From IMG/VR virus record IMGVR_UViG_3300005613_000319, positions 1-28,992 of that record: DNA of 28,992 bases, one strand, 5' to 3'. Below the pieces are notes generated by a model, which worked only from the letters and a program-made list of their open reading frames with translations, was not told where the DNA came from and searched no databases. The DNA is from a virus. Positions 19,848 through 28,992 of this stretch are shown here, in pieces; position 1 is the first letter of the stretch; every line of letters starts with the position of its first letter. The position numbers and the translations under genes are program-made.

Positions 19848-20227
19848 TGCAAATCAAACTACCTTTGGATGTTTACTATTCAAAGAAAAAAAAATTTATT
19901 TTAAATCTTAACAACTATAGAAACGCACACTATAGAGTTTTATCTACAGCAAAAAAAATATACTCAGAAGATCTCGTAGAAAAAATACAAGACTTACCTA
20001 AGTTTAGTGAGCCAGTTAGATTGACTTACACCTACTATGCTAGGAGTAATCGAAGACTTGACATAAGCAATCCATGTTCAGTCATAGATAAGTTCGCTTG
20101 TGATGCTTTGGTTAAAGCCGGGATTATACAAGACGATGACTTCAAACAAGTAAAGGAAGTTGTTTATAAGTTTGGTGGGGTAGATAAAGATGATCCCAGA
20201 TGTGAACTGGTTGTTGATATATTCTAG
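19847..20227 (+). CDS. rusA: RusA-like Holliday junction resolvase
   Basis: A 126-residue protein fitting RusA. NYRNAHYRVLSTAKKIYSE lies near the N-terminus, RRLDISN (69-75) carries the first catalytic Asp, DKFACDALVKAGIIQDDDF (81-99) the later acidic pair, and a closing strand CELVVDI. RusA dimers cut four-way junctions into packable DNA. It is the last gene of the recombination operon. Its stop codon shares the palindrome CTAG with the stop of the opposite-strand virion gene. Confidence 0.9.
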   Translation: MQIKLPLDVYYSKKKKFILNLNNYRNAHYRVLSTAKKIYSEDLVEKIQDLPKFSEPVRLTYTYYARSNRRLDISNPCSVIDKFACDALVKAGIIQDDDFKQVKEVVYKFGGVDKDDPRCELVVDIF

Positions 20228-23200
20228 GGTCTGCCTGTTAATACTTTATTTATCTCTTCTTGTCTAAGTACTTCAGAAGCTGTTGTTTGTTGACCAGTCA
20301 AAGTATTATCAGCTGTGTTTAAAACTTCAGGGGATATAAGAGGTTTAGAAACTTGTTCTGCATATATTTTTGCAATCTCTCCAAAAGGAATTGCTTGAGA
20401 AACTTTATTTTTTTCTTCCATCAAGGCTCTAGATAAAACTTCTGTGCTTGGAAAAGATGGCATAAACATGTTGCTCATAATCATCCCTGGCTCAGGAACA
20501 TTTGCTCTTTGTAATTCTACAGCTATTTGGCCATCGTTTAATCCAAGTTTTCTTGCATCTTCTACTGCTAGTCCTAAATCTCTAAGAGCTTTAAATCTAG
20601 CTTCATTAGAAAGTAAATATGCATTGGTTAGTTCTTTAGCTGTTCTTGGATCTCTGCTTTTTGCAACTCTGTTAAATAAGTTAGCAGAAGATCTAACATC
20701 GTTTGTTGCTTCAAACCCTCGGTATCTTAAACCAACATCAATTTGAGGTTTTACTGTTTTAAATCCAGTAAATGCTTGCACTAACTCTTCAGCCATATCT
20801 AATGGTTGACCAGACCTTGAGTAACCAGCTTCATCTCCCAAGGCTCCTGTGCTAACAAGCACAGATTTAGGAAAGTCTTTAAATCTAGGTTTTATATATA
20901 AAGGAAGACTGCTCCCCGGATCTGCAGACAAACTAACAGGATTGACACCGGGGTTTAATGTTTCTATTAAATGAGCAAAAGTGGTTCCAAATTTAAAACC
21001 AAGAGTATCTCCTTCGCTGTATAGTTTTTTTCCTGTTTCTGTTTCTCCCCTCAAAACATCTACAGTTGCTTGAGTAACAATTGATGGTGCAAAGAAAGGT
21101 TCAAACAATTGATTGACTCCCTCCCCCATTGAGAACATAGCAGCAGATAGCAAGTCCTCATCTTTAGCCATGCCTTCATTCCATCTAACAGCAACACCTC
21201 TAAAAGGTCTTGTTAAAAAGTCATATGGATTTGTATAAGTAAAATTATAAAACTCAGTTGCATTACCATTTTCATCTGATGCTATTGGTATAAGAGTAGA
21301 TGCTCTATCCCAAGGAGCAGCAAAAGATCTTTGGTATGCATCAATTTGTTCTTGATCTACGCCAGTTAAAGCTCGACCTGCCGCTTGAGCAGCTGGAGCC
21401 AAAGCTCCTCCTGTAACCATGCCGCCCATTAATCTTTGCATCCCATATTCTCTGATTAATGGATTGTCACTGCTTAGTTCAGCAATGGATCTACCTAAAA
21501 CATTGCCAGAAGTTCTAACTATTTCAGATGGAAATGAAACAAAGTTACCTATTGGTAATTGTCTTAAACCTTTTACAAAAGGAGAGACTCGTGAGTAGTT
21601 AGGTATATTGTCTGCAACAACGTTTGCTGCTTCTTTTTTTAATATAGAATTTTTTGCATCTTCTATAGTAAAACCTTTTTCTCCCTTTCTTACTTTTTGT
21701 AAGTTAGCTGCCCCAAGTTTAGTATCAGCAGAGCTAGGTTTTCCAAGAAAATCTAATAAATCTTTTTCATAGTTTGGAGATTGTTTAAATGTTTGTAATG
21801 CTTGGTCTAATTGTTTTTGGTTAATGCCAGCTTTAAATATTTTTTCTGTTCCAATATTATTTAATGCATTGATTCTATTTAAAAACAAAAGATTGTCAGT
21901 AACATAAATAGGAATATTTTTATCGTTGTATTTTGTAAATGCTTTAGATAATTTATCTAGTTCAACGTTGTAATTATAAAGTTTCCAAATATCATCACCA
22001 GCAACATAAAGTTTTGACATCATGCTATTTTTTACTGTGTCATCTATTTTTCTACCAACAGCTCTAGCGCCCGGTATTTTTTGAGTCATTTGAGCATAAA
22101 CTTTAGATGAGTCATCAAGCAAACCTTCTATCTCTCTGAAAGCAGCACTGCTGTTAATAACATTTAATTCAAGGGCTTCTTGTAAAACTTCTCTTTGTTG
22201 TGGTTTTGTTAGTTTGCTTCCAATAGGCCCCATAACTGTTACAAAAGAATGACCAAAATCTCCAGTTCTTCCTAAATTTCCATTCATAGCAGTAAAGAAA
22301 AAACCACCAGCAGCATTTCTAACTTGAGTAATTGGAGAGAATACTGTTTTGGCTAAAGCAGAAGCACCTTTTGCACCAAGGAAAGCTTTATACATTGGAG
22401 ATAAAAATCCCGGTAAACTTTCAGAAATAATTTTTTGTTGTCCTTCTAATGCTGCTTTAACCTCAGGTCTAACATAATAACCTTGCAACACACCCATGTT
22501 TTTATCAGTAATTTTTTCGTAGGCTATACCATCTCTTACAACTCTAGGATCTGTTGCATCATCAAATGTTTTTAAGAAAGGAGTTAACCCTAATTCAGTT
22601 GCTTGTTGATCAGCAAGAACCATTTTTTCAAATGATTTAGCTTTGCCTGTTAATGCCGCCATTCTGTTTGTTGTAATACTTGTGGCTAAAGCTGTATTGG
22701 CTAATATTTCTGATGCATCTTTTTTTCCAAAACCAGTTATTTCACCCAAAGCCTCTCTAACTGCTGGCATGCTATCTAGTTTTTTTCCTTTTAAAATTCC
22801 TGTTTCAAATTTTTCTAAAGCTATTGGTTTATCAAAAGTGTAAGCACCAAAATAATTACCTTTTGCCATTTCGTCAAATATGTCATTGGCTCTTACTTCA
22901 GCTTCAATAACATCTTCAACATCTACCATCTTTTTTATTTCGTCTATTGCCTTCTGTCTTACTTCAGCTGTAGGTGTCCATGCATTTTCTTCTAATGCTC
23001 TAAAAGCTCTAGCCCCATATAAAGATTCATATTGTTTAACAGTGTTTCTCATTTCTTCAGAAACAAGAACTGCGTCTCTGCCTTGTGGGTTTTTGATTCC
23101 TTTTGAAACAACTCTACCAGGGTCTGTTAAATCATATATTTCATTAGATAATCCAGTAATCATATTTCTAGTTTCATCAACATTTTTAACAAAACCATTT

Positions 23201-24261
23201 GTTGATAATTCTTTGGCTAAATCTTTTTGACCAGATTTATTAAGTAAATTAATAATTTGTTTTTCTGAATTAATTAAATCTTTTTTAGCAACATTTTGTA
23301 TTTCAGTTGCAAGTGTTAATTTAGATGCATCTAGATTTTCTGGCAACTCATAGATTGCTCTATCCAATGGCCTTAAATAATCTTGAATAGATTTAGCAAG
23401 GGCTATTTCATCATCTTGGTTTAAGACCCCTGTTCTTTTTACTTTAGTTAGTAAAGTGTTTACGTTTTGAAAGTTTTGTTCTACGTTTAAAACTCTTGCA
23501 GCAACATTACCATTTTTTGCTGCTTGCGCCATAAATACAGCTTGATTAGGAAGACCTCCTTTTGCTGAAAGTTTGCTGGACATATAGTTAAATAATTTTC
23601 CTGAAGTTCCTTTATTTGTTTTTAATCCATTGATAGCTGTATTAGAGATATCTGATAAAACATTTGCAGACTCTTTTACTCCGGGAATTTTAGACAAAGC
23701 TCCGGCACCAGCACCTACACCACGAGCTCCATACTTTATTGCTATTGGAGTTCCAGTTACTATTAAAGCAGCCTCTGCTCCAATTTTTAATCTGTCTATT
23801 AAATTTTCTGCTGCTGATTCAGAACCATTAATTCTTTTCATCATTTCTTCATTAGACATGGGGCCTAAAAAAGTATCTGTAAGTGGCTCTATGTCATTTG
23901 TCGCAAATGCAAAATCTGTCGCGGCTGATGCGCCTATTAAGTTAACGGTGTTAAGTTTTCCAGCTTTAGATAAAACCCCTGCAGCTCCTAGGCCAGGGAC
24001 TCCAAACTGTGTTGCGTATTTAAAAAAGTCTCCGACTTTTGTTGTAGTCTCTGGTTTGTATTGTTCAAAAAATTCAGTAACGTTTTGAGTGGTATCTTCA
24101 TCAGACAACAAGTCGTATGCAGTAGCTCCTAACTCTGCAATACCTTGGGGTATGCTAACAAGACCAGCGCCAATACCTTTTCCTATTTCACCTAGGGTAC
24201 TAACTTGTTCTTGTTTTTTTCTTTTTTCTTCTTGCTTAAGAAGATCTGCAAGAGTGGCCAT
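20224..24261 (-). CDS. large internal virion/ejection protein (putative)
   Basis: A 1345-residue protein, by far the largest here. The N-terminus is charged (LLKQEEKRKKQEQ) and followed by a Gly/Ala-rich amphipathic stretch (about 28-51) and more such segments (GARGVGAGAGAL and similar). Long helical stretches follow. Size, composition and place in a minus-strand virion block suit the large internal or ejection proteins of short-tailed phages, which form a channel for DNA entry. No lysozyme or transglycosylase motif is evident. A tape measure is less likely because hallmark repeats are absent. It starts three bases after the previous gene, without a clear SD. Confidence 0.7.
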   Translation of the reverse strand: MATLADLLKQEEKRKKQEQVSTLGEIGKGIGAGLVSIPQGIAELGATAYDLLSDEDTTQNVTEFFEQYKPETTTKVGDFFKYATQFGVPGLGAAGVLSKAGKLNTVNLIGASAATDFAFATNDIEPLTDTFLGPMSNEEMMKRINGSESAAENLIDRLKIGAEAALIVTGTPIAIKYGARGVGAGAGALSKIPGVKESANVLSDISNTAINGLKTNKGTSGKLFNYMSSKLSAKGGLPNQAVFMAQAAKNGNVAARVLNVEQNFQNVNTLLTKVKRTGVLNQDDEIALAKSIQDYLRPLDRAIYELPENLDASKLTLATEIQNVAKKDLINSEKQIINLLNKSGQKDLAKELSTNGFVKNVDETRNMITGLSNEIYDLTDPGRVVSKGIKNPQGRDAVLVSEEMRNTVKQYESLYGARAFRALEENAWTPTAEVRQKAIDEIKKMVDVEDVIEAEVRANDIFDEMAKGNYFGAYTFDKPIALEKFETGILKGKKLDSMPAVREALGEITGFGKKDASEILANTALATSITTNRMAALTGKAKSFEKMVLADQQATELGLTPFLKTFDDATDPRVVRDGIAYEKITDKNMGVLQGYYVRPEVKAALEGQQKIISESLPGFLSPMYKAFLGAKGASALAKTVFSPITQVRNAAGGFFFTAMNGNLGRTGDFGHSFVTVMGPIGSKLTKPQQREVLQEALELNVINSSAAFREIEGLLDDSSKVYAQMTQKIPGARAVGRKIDDTVKNSMMSKLYVAGDDIWKLYNYNVELDKLSKAFTKYNDKNIPIYVTDNLLFLNRINALNNIGTEKIFKAGINQKQLDQALQTFKQSPNYEKDLLDFLGKPSSADTKLGAANLQKVRKGEKGFTIEDAKNSILKKEAANVVADNIPNYSRVSPFVKGLRQLPIGNFVSFPSEIVRTSGNVLGRSIAELSSDNPLIREYGMQRLMGGMVTGGALAPAAQAAGRALTGVDQEQIDAYQRSFAAPWDRASTLIPIASDENGNATEFYNFTYTNPYDFLTRPFRGVAVRWNEGMAKDEDLLSAAMFSMGEGVNQLFEPFFAPSIVTQATVDVLRGETETGKKLYSEGDTLGFKFGTTFAHLIETLNPGVNPVSLSADPGSSLPLYIKPRFKDFPKSVLVSTGALGDEAGYSRSGQPLDMAEELVQAFTGFKTVKPQIDVGLRYRGFEATNDVRSSANLFNRVAKSRDPRTAKELTNAYLLSNEARFKALRDLGLAVEDARKLGLNDGQIAVELQRANVPEPGMIMSNMFMPSFPSTEVLSRALMEEKNKVSQAIPFGEIAKIYAEQVSKPLISPEVLNTADNTLTGQQTTASEVLRQEEINKVLTGRP

Positions 24262-24263
24262 TT

Positions 24264-25364
24264 TTATTCAAGAATTATTCTTAAAGATTCAGTAACAGGA
24301 AAATTCTTATCTCTTAGTAATGCAGAAAGACCAAGCAACATATTGTCACTTATTTCTGATCCTACTTTAAATTCATTGTTTGGATCTTGTTTTAAATCTC
24401 TAATAATTTTAAGACCTTCTTCTGTAAGAATAGGTTGTCTATCAACAATATTTAAAGTTGCTTTTAAAGTTTGAGGAACTGTAAGTATATTACCAAGTTT
24501 TGTAGATCCTTCTAAAATCATAGTGCCAAAATCATCACCTCGTAATTTTTGAAGTTGAGCTTCCAGTTGAAGTTGTGCTAATTGTTTTGCTTGTTGTGCT
24601 TTTTCTTCTTCTTTAAATCCTTTGTAGAATTGACCAGTACCTGTTGTTGGTACAATTCCCGGAGTAGACTCTGTCATTCTTATTGATCCAGCTAAGAACT
24701 TATCTCTAAAATCAGGATCATCTTGAAGTTTTTTAAACAACGCCCCTGGTGCATCTCTTAAAGTTTCAAAGAAACCTTTTTGAACATCTGGAGCTTTCAC
24801 TTGTGTTACTTCTACATCTTTTTTTTGTCCTTCTGTTTCACCAGTTTCTTCACCTTCAGGCAAAGCTTTGACCGCCTCTCCAATAATTGGAGGCACAGCA
24901 GTTAAACCTACGCCTTTACCAATTGTTCCTGCTACTTTTTTTCCTTGTGCAACATCACTAAGTATTCTACCTTGATCTCTTTTAGGGCCTGTTGTTCTTT
25001 TTGATACTTTGCCTAAAGATCTAAATGCTTCATTAATAGCTTTCTGTACAGGTGCACTTGTAAGTGCTTTTCTTCCAAGACCATAAGCTCCTCTAGCAAG
25101 CAAACCCGCTGTTCCGAAACCGGGGACAATCATTGCAAGATCAAAGGGGTCAGTATAATCAAAGAAGTAATCTTCTCCTGCTCCAAAATACTTTTGTCCA
25201 GCATCGCCACCTTCTTGAAAAGAAGCTATGCCACCATTTTTCTTTTTGATAACGCCTTTGCCAATTAAAATATCTTTTTGAGTTATTTGGCCATCTCCGC
25301 TTAAATCTGGAAAGCCTCCATCTTTTAATCTTATTGGCTCTAAGCCTGACATTATTCCCGGCAT
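24264..25364 (-). CDS. virion protein with EF-hand-like loop
   Basis: A 366-residue protein. Residues 20-31 (DLSGDGQITQKD) fit a calcium-binding EF-hand/dockerin loop, with acidic or polar residues at positions 1, 3, 5, 9 and 12. A hydrophobic Gly-rich part, LAMIVPGFGTAGLLARGAYG, and a Lys/Gln-rich helix follow. From memory, the KDGG..DL.GDG.ITQ.D pattern occurs in other marine-phage virion proteins. ATG 25364 shares one base with the previous stop (TAATG), with CAAGGTGATGTA as SD. It is probably a structural or internal protein. Confidence 0.7.
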   Translation of the reverse strand: MPGIMSGLEPIRLKDGGFPDLSGDGQITQKDILIGKGVIKKKNGGIASFQEGGDAGQKYFGAGEDYFFDYTDPFDLAMIVPGFGTAGLLARGAYGLGRKALTSAPVQKAINEAFRSLGKVSKRTTGPKRDQGRILSDVAQGKKVAGTIGKGVGLTAVPPIIGEAVKALPEGEETGETEGQKKDVEVTQVKAPDVQKGFFETLRDAPGALFKKLQDDPDFRDKFLAGSIRMTESTPGIVPTTGTGQFYKGFKEEEKAQQAKQLAQLQLEAQLQKLRGDDFGTMILEGSTKLGNILTVPQTLKATLNIVDRQPILTEEGLKIIRDLKQDPNNEFKVGSEISDNMLLGLSALLRDKNFPVTESLRIILE

Positions 25365-26920
25365 TACATCACCTTGCTATAATCTACAGCGTAGTAACCG
25401 TCTTTTACTGTGACTGCATCTGGTTTAACCTCTAAAACTTCTTGAGCTAATACACCTTCAGCTGGAGTTGCATCAGCACCAATAGCTTTTCCTTTTTCAT
25501 TCCAATCCCATGTATACCAACCAACACCAGGTTCTAATTCGCCAATTTTTTTAATGTTATCTTTTAACTCAGCATCAGATGGAATCATAGAAGCAAGAGC
25601 AGCAATCTGCCCTGCTGTTCCAACAGCTTGAGAAAATCCGCTAGGTTGCTGATAACTTTGTGGTTGATATGATTGACCTTGTGTGCCACCGCTAATTTGA
25701 CCTGCTGGCATACCAGCAAGTAACTGTTGACCTTGTAATAGTCTTTGCATTGGTTCACCAGCCAATTGTTGAGCACCAGCAAATTGTCTTGATAGTGCTG
25801 CTTGTTGAGTAGCTTGGCCTTGCTGACCTAATTGATTTAACATCCCTATTTGTGCACCTAGTTGACCTTGAGCTTGTTGACCTAGTCCTGCTAGCCCACC
25901 GCCAATCTGTCCAAACTGTCCACCCATGCCAGCAGCTAACTGTCCAAGCCCACCAAGTTGTTGGCCGCCTTGCATAATATTAGTACCAAAACCACCTAGT
26001 GCTTGGCCTCTTTGAACTTGTTGTTGACCTAATCCAGCCATCTGACTTCCCAAGGCTGCTTGCTGTCCACCAATAGACGCTTGTTGTCCACCCAATCCTG
26101 CTTGCAATGATGCAAGTCCTTGTTGAGCACCACGTTGTTGTTCAAATGCTTGTTGTGCTTGTTGTTGAGCTCTGCCAAATCCTTGGCTTCTAATTCCAGA
26201 AACAGCTTCAGCTGCTCCACGTCCTGTTTGACGTGCTAATTCTTCTTGAGTAATTCTACCTCTAGCGCCACCAAAGGCTCCAGCTGATACAGCTCTATCC
26301 CTAAGACCTATGTCTTGTTGTGCAGACTGTCTGCTTATATCTTCTAATGTTTGCTGTACTACTGCCTGTTCATATGGATCATAAAAACCTTGCGCCATAG
26401 ATGGATCGTACATCCCTGTAGTACCCATTCCTGTTTGTTCTGCTCTTTGCAATGCACCAAGGCCACCAGCAACAGTACCTGCTCCAGTGCCTATCATTCT
26501 TTCTGCTGCTTCTGAGAACCTTCCAGCGCCTCTGGCTAAATCAGAACCCTCTCTTTGAAATCCCATGCCTTCTTCAACAGCAGATCTAGCACCCGGTAAA
26601 TATCCAAAAGCTTCATCTAAAGCTCTTTCTTGTCTACCGAAGAGTCGACCAGCTTCAGTTAGATAAGGTTGATATTCTCCTAGTCGGCCTGCTTGTTGTC
26701 GAGCTTGGATTTGTAAAGGAGTAAGCCCAGCAGTTTGCTCGATAGGAATATCTCTGGGTCTAGATATAAGACCTTCGTATTCACCAGGTGCGCCAAAATA
26801 AGATGATAATAATCTTCTTGAATAATCTTCTACATATGGTTGAACAAAAGAATAACCTGTTTGAGGCGCAGTAATAACTTGAGCTTCTGGACCTTGTTTT
26901 GTTTTACTGTTGAAACACAT
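25364..26920 (-). CDS. Gln/Gly-rich virion protein with S74-like tail
   Basis: A 518-residue protein. Residues about 210-400 are Gln/Gly/Ala-rich with heptad-like units (AGLGGQQASIGGQQAALGSQ) likely to form a long trimeric coiled coil. The last 71 residues match the Peptidase_S74/endosialidase chaperone pattern: SDAELKDNI (S448, K453), GVGWYTWDW, GVLAQEV, PDAV and GYYAVDYSKV. In that family Ser and Lys five residues apart cut the chaperone off after trimer folding; both are kept here, although the domain is shorter than usual. Fibre, tail or internal-core roles are possible. Confidence 0.8.
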   Translation of the reverse strand: MCFNSKTKQGPEAQVITAPQTGYSFVQPYVEDYSRRLLSSYFGAPGEYEGLISRPRDIPIEQTAGLTPLQIQARQQAGRLGEYQPYLTEAGRLFGRQERALDEAFGYLPGARSAVEEGMGFQREGSDLARGAGRFSEAAERMIGTGAGTVAGGLGALQRAEQTGMGTTGMYDPSMAQGFYDPYEQAVVQQTLEDISRQSAQQDIGLRDRAVSAGAFGGARGRITQEELARQTGRGAAEAVSGIRSQGFGRAQQQAQQAFEQQRGAQQGLASLQAGLGGQQASIGGQQAALGSQMAGLGQQQVQRGQALGGFGTNIMQGGQQLGGLGQLAAGMGGQFGQIGGGLAGLGQQAQGQLGAQIGMLNQLGQQGQATQQAALSRQFAGAQQLAGEPMQRLLQGQQLLAGMPAGQISGGTQGQSYQPQSYQQPSGFSQAVGTAGQIAALASMIPSDAELKDNIKKIGELEPGVGWYTWDWNEKGKAIGADATPAEGVLAQEVLEVKPDAVTVKDGYYAVDYSKVM

Positions 26921-26927
26921 CTTTTAT

Positions 26928-27401
26928 TTATTCCCTATAATACATACCACCTATTTGGTGAAAGCCTTTTTTGTCAAAAAGTTTCTTAGCTCTTTCTACA
27001 CCTTTTAGGTTAAAAATGCCAAGAATCAAAGGCTTGTCTTGCTCTTTAGCATATTCTATTACTGCATCTATTAAAAGATGTGACGGTGGTATTTTATTTT
27101 TTAAGTTCCTGTATTCAGGCAAAACATAAAACCAACCATCTCTAACGTATTGTTCTGCTGACCACCAATAATCATCTGGTCCTGCAGCAATACTACCAAT
27201 GATTGTATCACCATCTAGTACATTATACACAATACCCTCAAACAAGAAATGATTTATGTGAGAGGATGCTCTGCCCCATTCAATGGGTGGAGATCCTTCG
27301 CCTGAAAGAGAATGTTCTGCCCAAAAGTGTTCTGCTAAAAAATCAGCTATACGCTTACCATTTTCTGGTGTAGGTTCTACCTTTTCTAAGGTTAGATTCA
27401 T
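26928..27401 (-). CDS. GNAT-family N-acetyltransferase
   Basis: A 157-residue protein with the GNAT order: an N-terminal FLAEHFWAEH helix, strand TIIGSIAAG, strand RDGWFYVLPEYRN where the acetyl-CoA loop is expected, helix LLIDAVIEYAKEQ, strand PLILGIF, and RAKKLFDKKGFHQIG at the end. Substrate unknown. Such genes are common among phage virion genes. It overlaps the 27398 gene by four bases as ATGA. Confidence 0.82.
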   Translation of the reverse strand: MNLTLEKVEPTPENGKRIADFLAEHFWAEHSLSGEGSPPIEWGRASSHINHFLFEGIVYNVLDGDTIIGSIAAGPDDYWWSAEQYVRDGWFYVLPEYRNLKNKIPPSHLLIDAVIEYAKEQDKPLILGIFNLKGVERAKKLFDKKGFHQIGGMYYRE

Positions 27402-28675
27402 ACAAGTTGTTTAGCTATTTGTTCTCCAAACTTTTGCATCTTGTACATTTCACGAGCGCCTAATAGTCTTTGCTCGTATTCATCGTTAGGATCTGCGCCA
27501 GCCGCTATACCCATGCCTCTTACTGCTGCTGAGTTAGTTACAAACTCGCCATCGCTTAACATGGCTGGGATCTGATCACCTCTTTCTCCACCGGGGCCAG
27601 TGACAAGCTGATCTCTTTCTACGAAAGTACCATCTTTAGCATACAACTGACTGGCTATTCGCCTAGGCTGTAGATCATCTATAAAGGTAGCTTCTCTTGG
27701 AGGCGCTACTAATGGGGAGAAAGGTACGCCTTTGGCTTGTGCATAAATTTTAGATACTTCAGATGGGTAGAATCTATAAACATCTGGTGTTGTGTCTTTA
27801 GCATCAATGCTAATACTAGCGCCAGGTGTTGTATCTCTGTAACCCATTGATCTAGCGTAAGCTCCTATGCCTTCTGAAGGTGCACCATATGCTCTAGCAA
27901 GAGCAGTGGCCATATCTTCTTCTGTGGCTTCGCCTGTATCTATGCCTAAAATATTTTCTAGATAATCGTTAATATCAAAATCTCTAAAATCAAAACCAGC
28001 TATACCACCATATTGAAATCTTTGTATTTGAGGTATGCTTGCTTGAGATCCTTTTATTATTTGACCACCAACTAAAGGAGCGAAATCATTAGAGGCTCCA
28101 ACCATCTCTAGCATTTCTCCAAGAATTTCCATTTTTTCTTTTGGTGTTTTTTTATTTTTTATAATTTTTGCTATCTCTTTAGGATTTCTAGTTTTTGCAT
28201 CAATACCACCTTCTAGTATTTCTTCTTCAATCTCATCAAGATTAAATTCATCTAAATCTTCTTGAGCTTCATCTTGTGCATCTTTGTCAAATACATCACT
28301 GAAATCAATATCTTGACTTGTGCTTATATTAGGAGTATTAATCATCATAGATGGTATGCCACCACCGGGTACTAAAGCTTTAGGTCCGTAAACAGAATCG
28401 CCTGAAGAAAAACCTTGAACCTCTTCTTTGGTTTTTGTGTGGTAAGGTTTGCCCATAAACTCAAAAACATCATCGCCTCTTTCTCTAGCACGTTTAAACT
28501 CTATCTCAAACATTTCTCTAATGCTCATATCAGCTTGTGCTTGACGCTCATCAAACCCTTCTGGTTTAAGGATATCACGCATGTATTCTTGTGTTGGACC
28601 AAGACCTGACATAGGAGAACCAATTCCACCTCTGATTGCTTCGTAAATTTTTCTAAGGTTACTTTTATCTTGCAT
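27398..28675 (-). CDS. virion-associated protein with LSDGEFV motif
   Basis: A 425-residue protein. The C-terminal part GPGGERGDQIPAMLSDGEFV (360-379) and TNSAAVRGMG match a short motif that recurs in tail-length and internal proteins of many phages, where it reads SD.IPA.LS.GE.VV.. (from memory). The middle is acidic (DEAQEDLDEFNLDEIEEEIL). FQYGGIAGF resembles Gly motifs of marine-phage virion proteins. Its start lies 11 bases inside the small gene at 28665-28793. Exact role in the particle unknown. Confidence 0.7.
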   Translation of the reverse strand: MQDKSNLRKIYEAIRGGIGSPMSGLGPTQEYMRDILKPEGFDERQAQADMSIREMFEIEFKRARERGDDVFEFMGKPYHTKTKEEVQGFSSGDSVYGPKALVPGGGIPSMMINTPNISTSQDIDFSDVFDKDAQDEAQEDLDEFNLDEIEEEILEGGIDAKTRNPKEIAKIIKNKKTPKEKMEILGEMLEMVGASNDFAPLVGGQIIKGSQASIPQIQRFQYGGIAGFDFRDFDINDYLENILGIDTGEATEEDMATALARAYGAPSEGIGAYARSMGYRDTTPGASISIDAKDTTPDVYRFYPSEVSKIYAQAKGVPFSPLVAPPREATFIDDLQPRRIASQLYAKDGTFVERDQLVTGPGGERGDQIPAMLSDGEFVTNSAAVRGMGIAAGADPNDEYEQRLLGAREMYKMQKFGEQIAKQLV

Positions 28676-28793
28676 TTTCTTTTTGTTTTTTTAGTTCTCG
28701 TTCTTGCATTAATATTTTTAATTCATGCCAACGATAAAATCGTTTATTGACATCATCCCAGAACCAGCCTTTATAATCGTATAGTCCTTCCAT
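28665..28793 (-). CDS. small Trp/Lys-rich protein in the virion operon
   Basis: A 42-residue ORF containing YDYKGWFWDDVNKRFYRWHE, ending in a basic helix. It overlaps the next gene by 11 bases and follows the partial gene at the window edge by 12 bases, with no good SD. From memory, similar short frames sit between tail genes in marine phages. Function unknown. Confidence 0.62.
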   Translation of the reverse strand: MEGLYDYKGWFWDDVNKRFYRWHELKILMQERELKKQKENAR

Positions 28794-28805
28794 GTGGTTA
28801 ATTTA

Positions 28806-28992
28806 TCATAAAGTTAAGGTGATATCACCATTTGTTTGAATACTAATAACTCCTAATTGTGCATTGGCCTGGTAGCCATGAGGGCTAACAGGAGTATGTA
28901 GTTGTAACCACGCGTTGCCAGTGTAAACCTGTAGTACACCAATAGATGTATTCCATATCACATCGCCAGCGTTAAAAGCAAGCGTGCTTATC
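28806..28992 (-). CDS. partial virion protein, C-terminal 61 residues
   Basis: A minus-strand frame enters from the right edge and ends at TGA (28806-28808). It contains NAGDVIWNTSIGVLQVYTGN and ends ANAQLGVISIQTNGDITLTL. The VY.GNAWL pattern, as in repeats of the V.QVYDGSAW type, is common in phage tail and fibre proteins (from memory). A tail-fibre or structural protein is likely; the rest lies outside the window. Confidence 0.65.
   Translation of the reverse strand, partial: ISTLAFNAGDVIWNTSIGVLQVYTGNAWLQLHTPVSPHGYQANAQLGVISIQTNGDITLTL

Noticed and set aside
20444-24474. Plus-strand ORFs opposite the large virion genes
   Set aside because: They are antisense shadows of long minus-strand genes; none has an SD or domain.
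25585-26220. Short alternative-frame ORFs in the Gln-rich virion gene
   Set aside because: Low-complexity repeat DNA keeps other frames open; sequences are simple Leu/Asn/Gln/Lys runs without start signals.

Overview
The window looks like part of a lytic, AT-rich tailed-phage genome, probably from a marine or other aquatic Gram-negative host. Supporting signs are operons of tiny overlapping genes, Shine-Dalgarno (SD) sites of the AGGAG type, sigma70-like TATAAT promoters, a TerS-like protein, a primase-polymerase/helicase, a Sak4/DUF669/RusA recombination block, and virion proteins resembling those I remember from uncultured marine phages. No integrase, rRNA or tRNA was seen. Host and virion morphology are inference.

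Layout. (1) 1-4286, plus strand: about 19 very small, mostly acidic genes of unknown function, nearly all overlapping by 1-11 nt, with repeated start-site junction sequences. (2) 4287-5467: a regulatory stretch with a terminator, a TATAAT promoter, a roughly 330-nt region with many long-range pairings ending in a second terminator, one unusually GC-rich gene (4839-5138), a third terminator, a helically phased 10-bp repeat array (5204-5310) and a second TATAAT promoter. (3) 5468-8485, plus strand: a small-gene operon holding a GP88-family protein, a second copy of a 41-42-residue gene from region 1, and a recognisable exonuclease VII small subunit (XseB). (4) 8352-14367, minus strand: Cro-like regulator, primase-polymerase/helicase, coiled-coil protein, PAPS-reductase-like ATPase, DUF3310-like protein, membrane protein, a cytosine-C5 DNA methyltransferase with a second complete reading frame nested inside it, a repeat-rich gap, and TerS. 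(5) 14453-20227, plus strand: membrane-anchored protein, Sak4-like ATPase, DUF669 protein, SF2 helicase, Cas4/RecB-like nuclease and RusA resolvase. (6) 20224-28992, minus strand: large virion proteins, an S74-like chaperone-tailed protein and a GNAT acetyltransferase, running off the right edge.

How it fits together. The Cro-like protein sits between divergent operons (4) and (5), which carry replication and recombination, with a perfect inverted repeat between them as its likely operator. The recombination genes form a coherent single-strand annealing, unwinding, resection and junction-resolution set. Region 1 and region 3 resemble early host-takeover or anti-defence arrays, but this is inferred from layout only. 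The most unusual features are the nested methyltransferase gene with its own SD, the structured leader RNA at 4482-4809, the 10-bp phased repeat array, the GCACA array beside terS, and an XseB homologue with no XseA in view.
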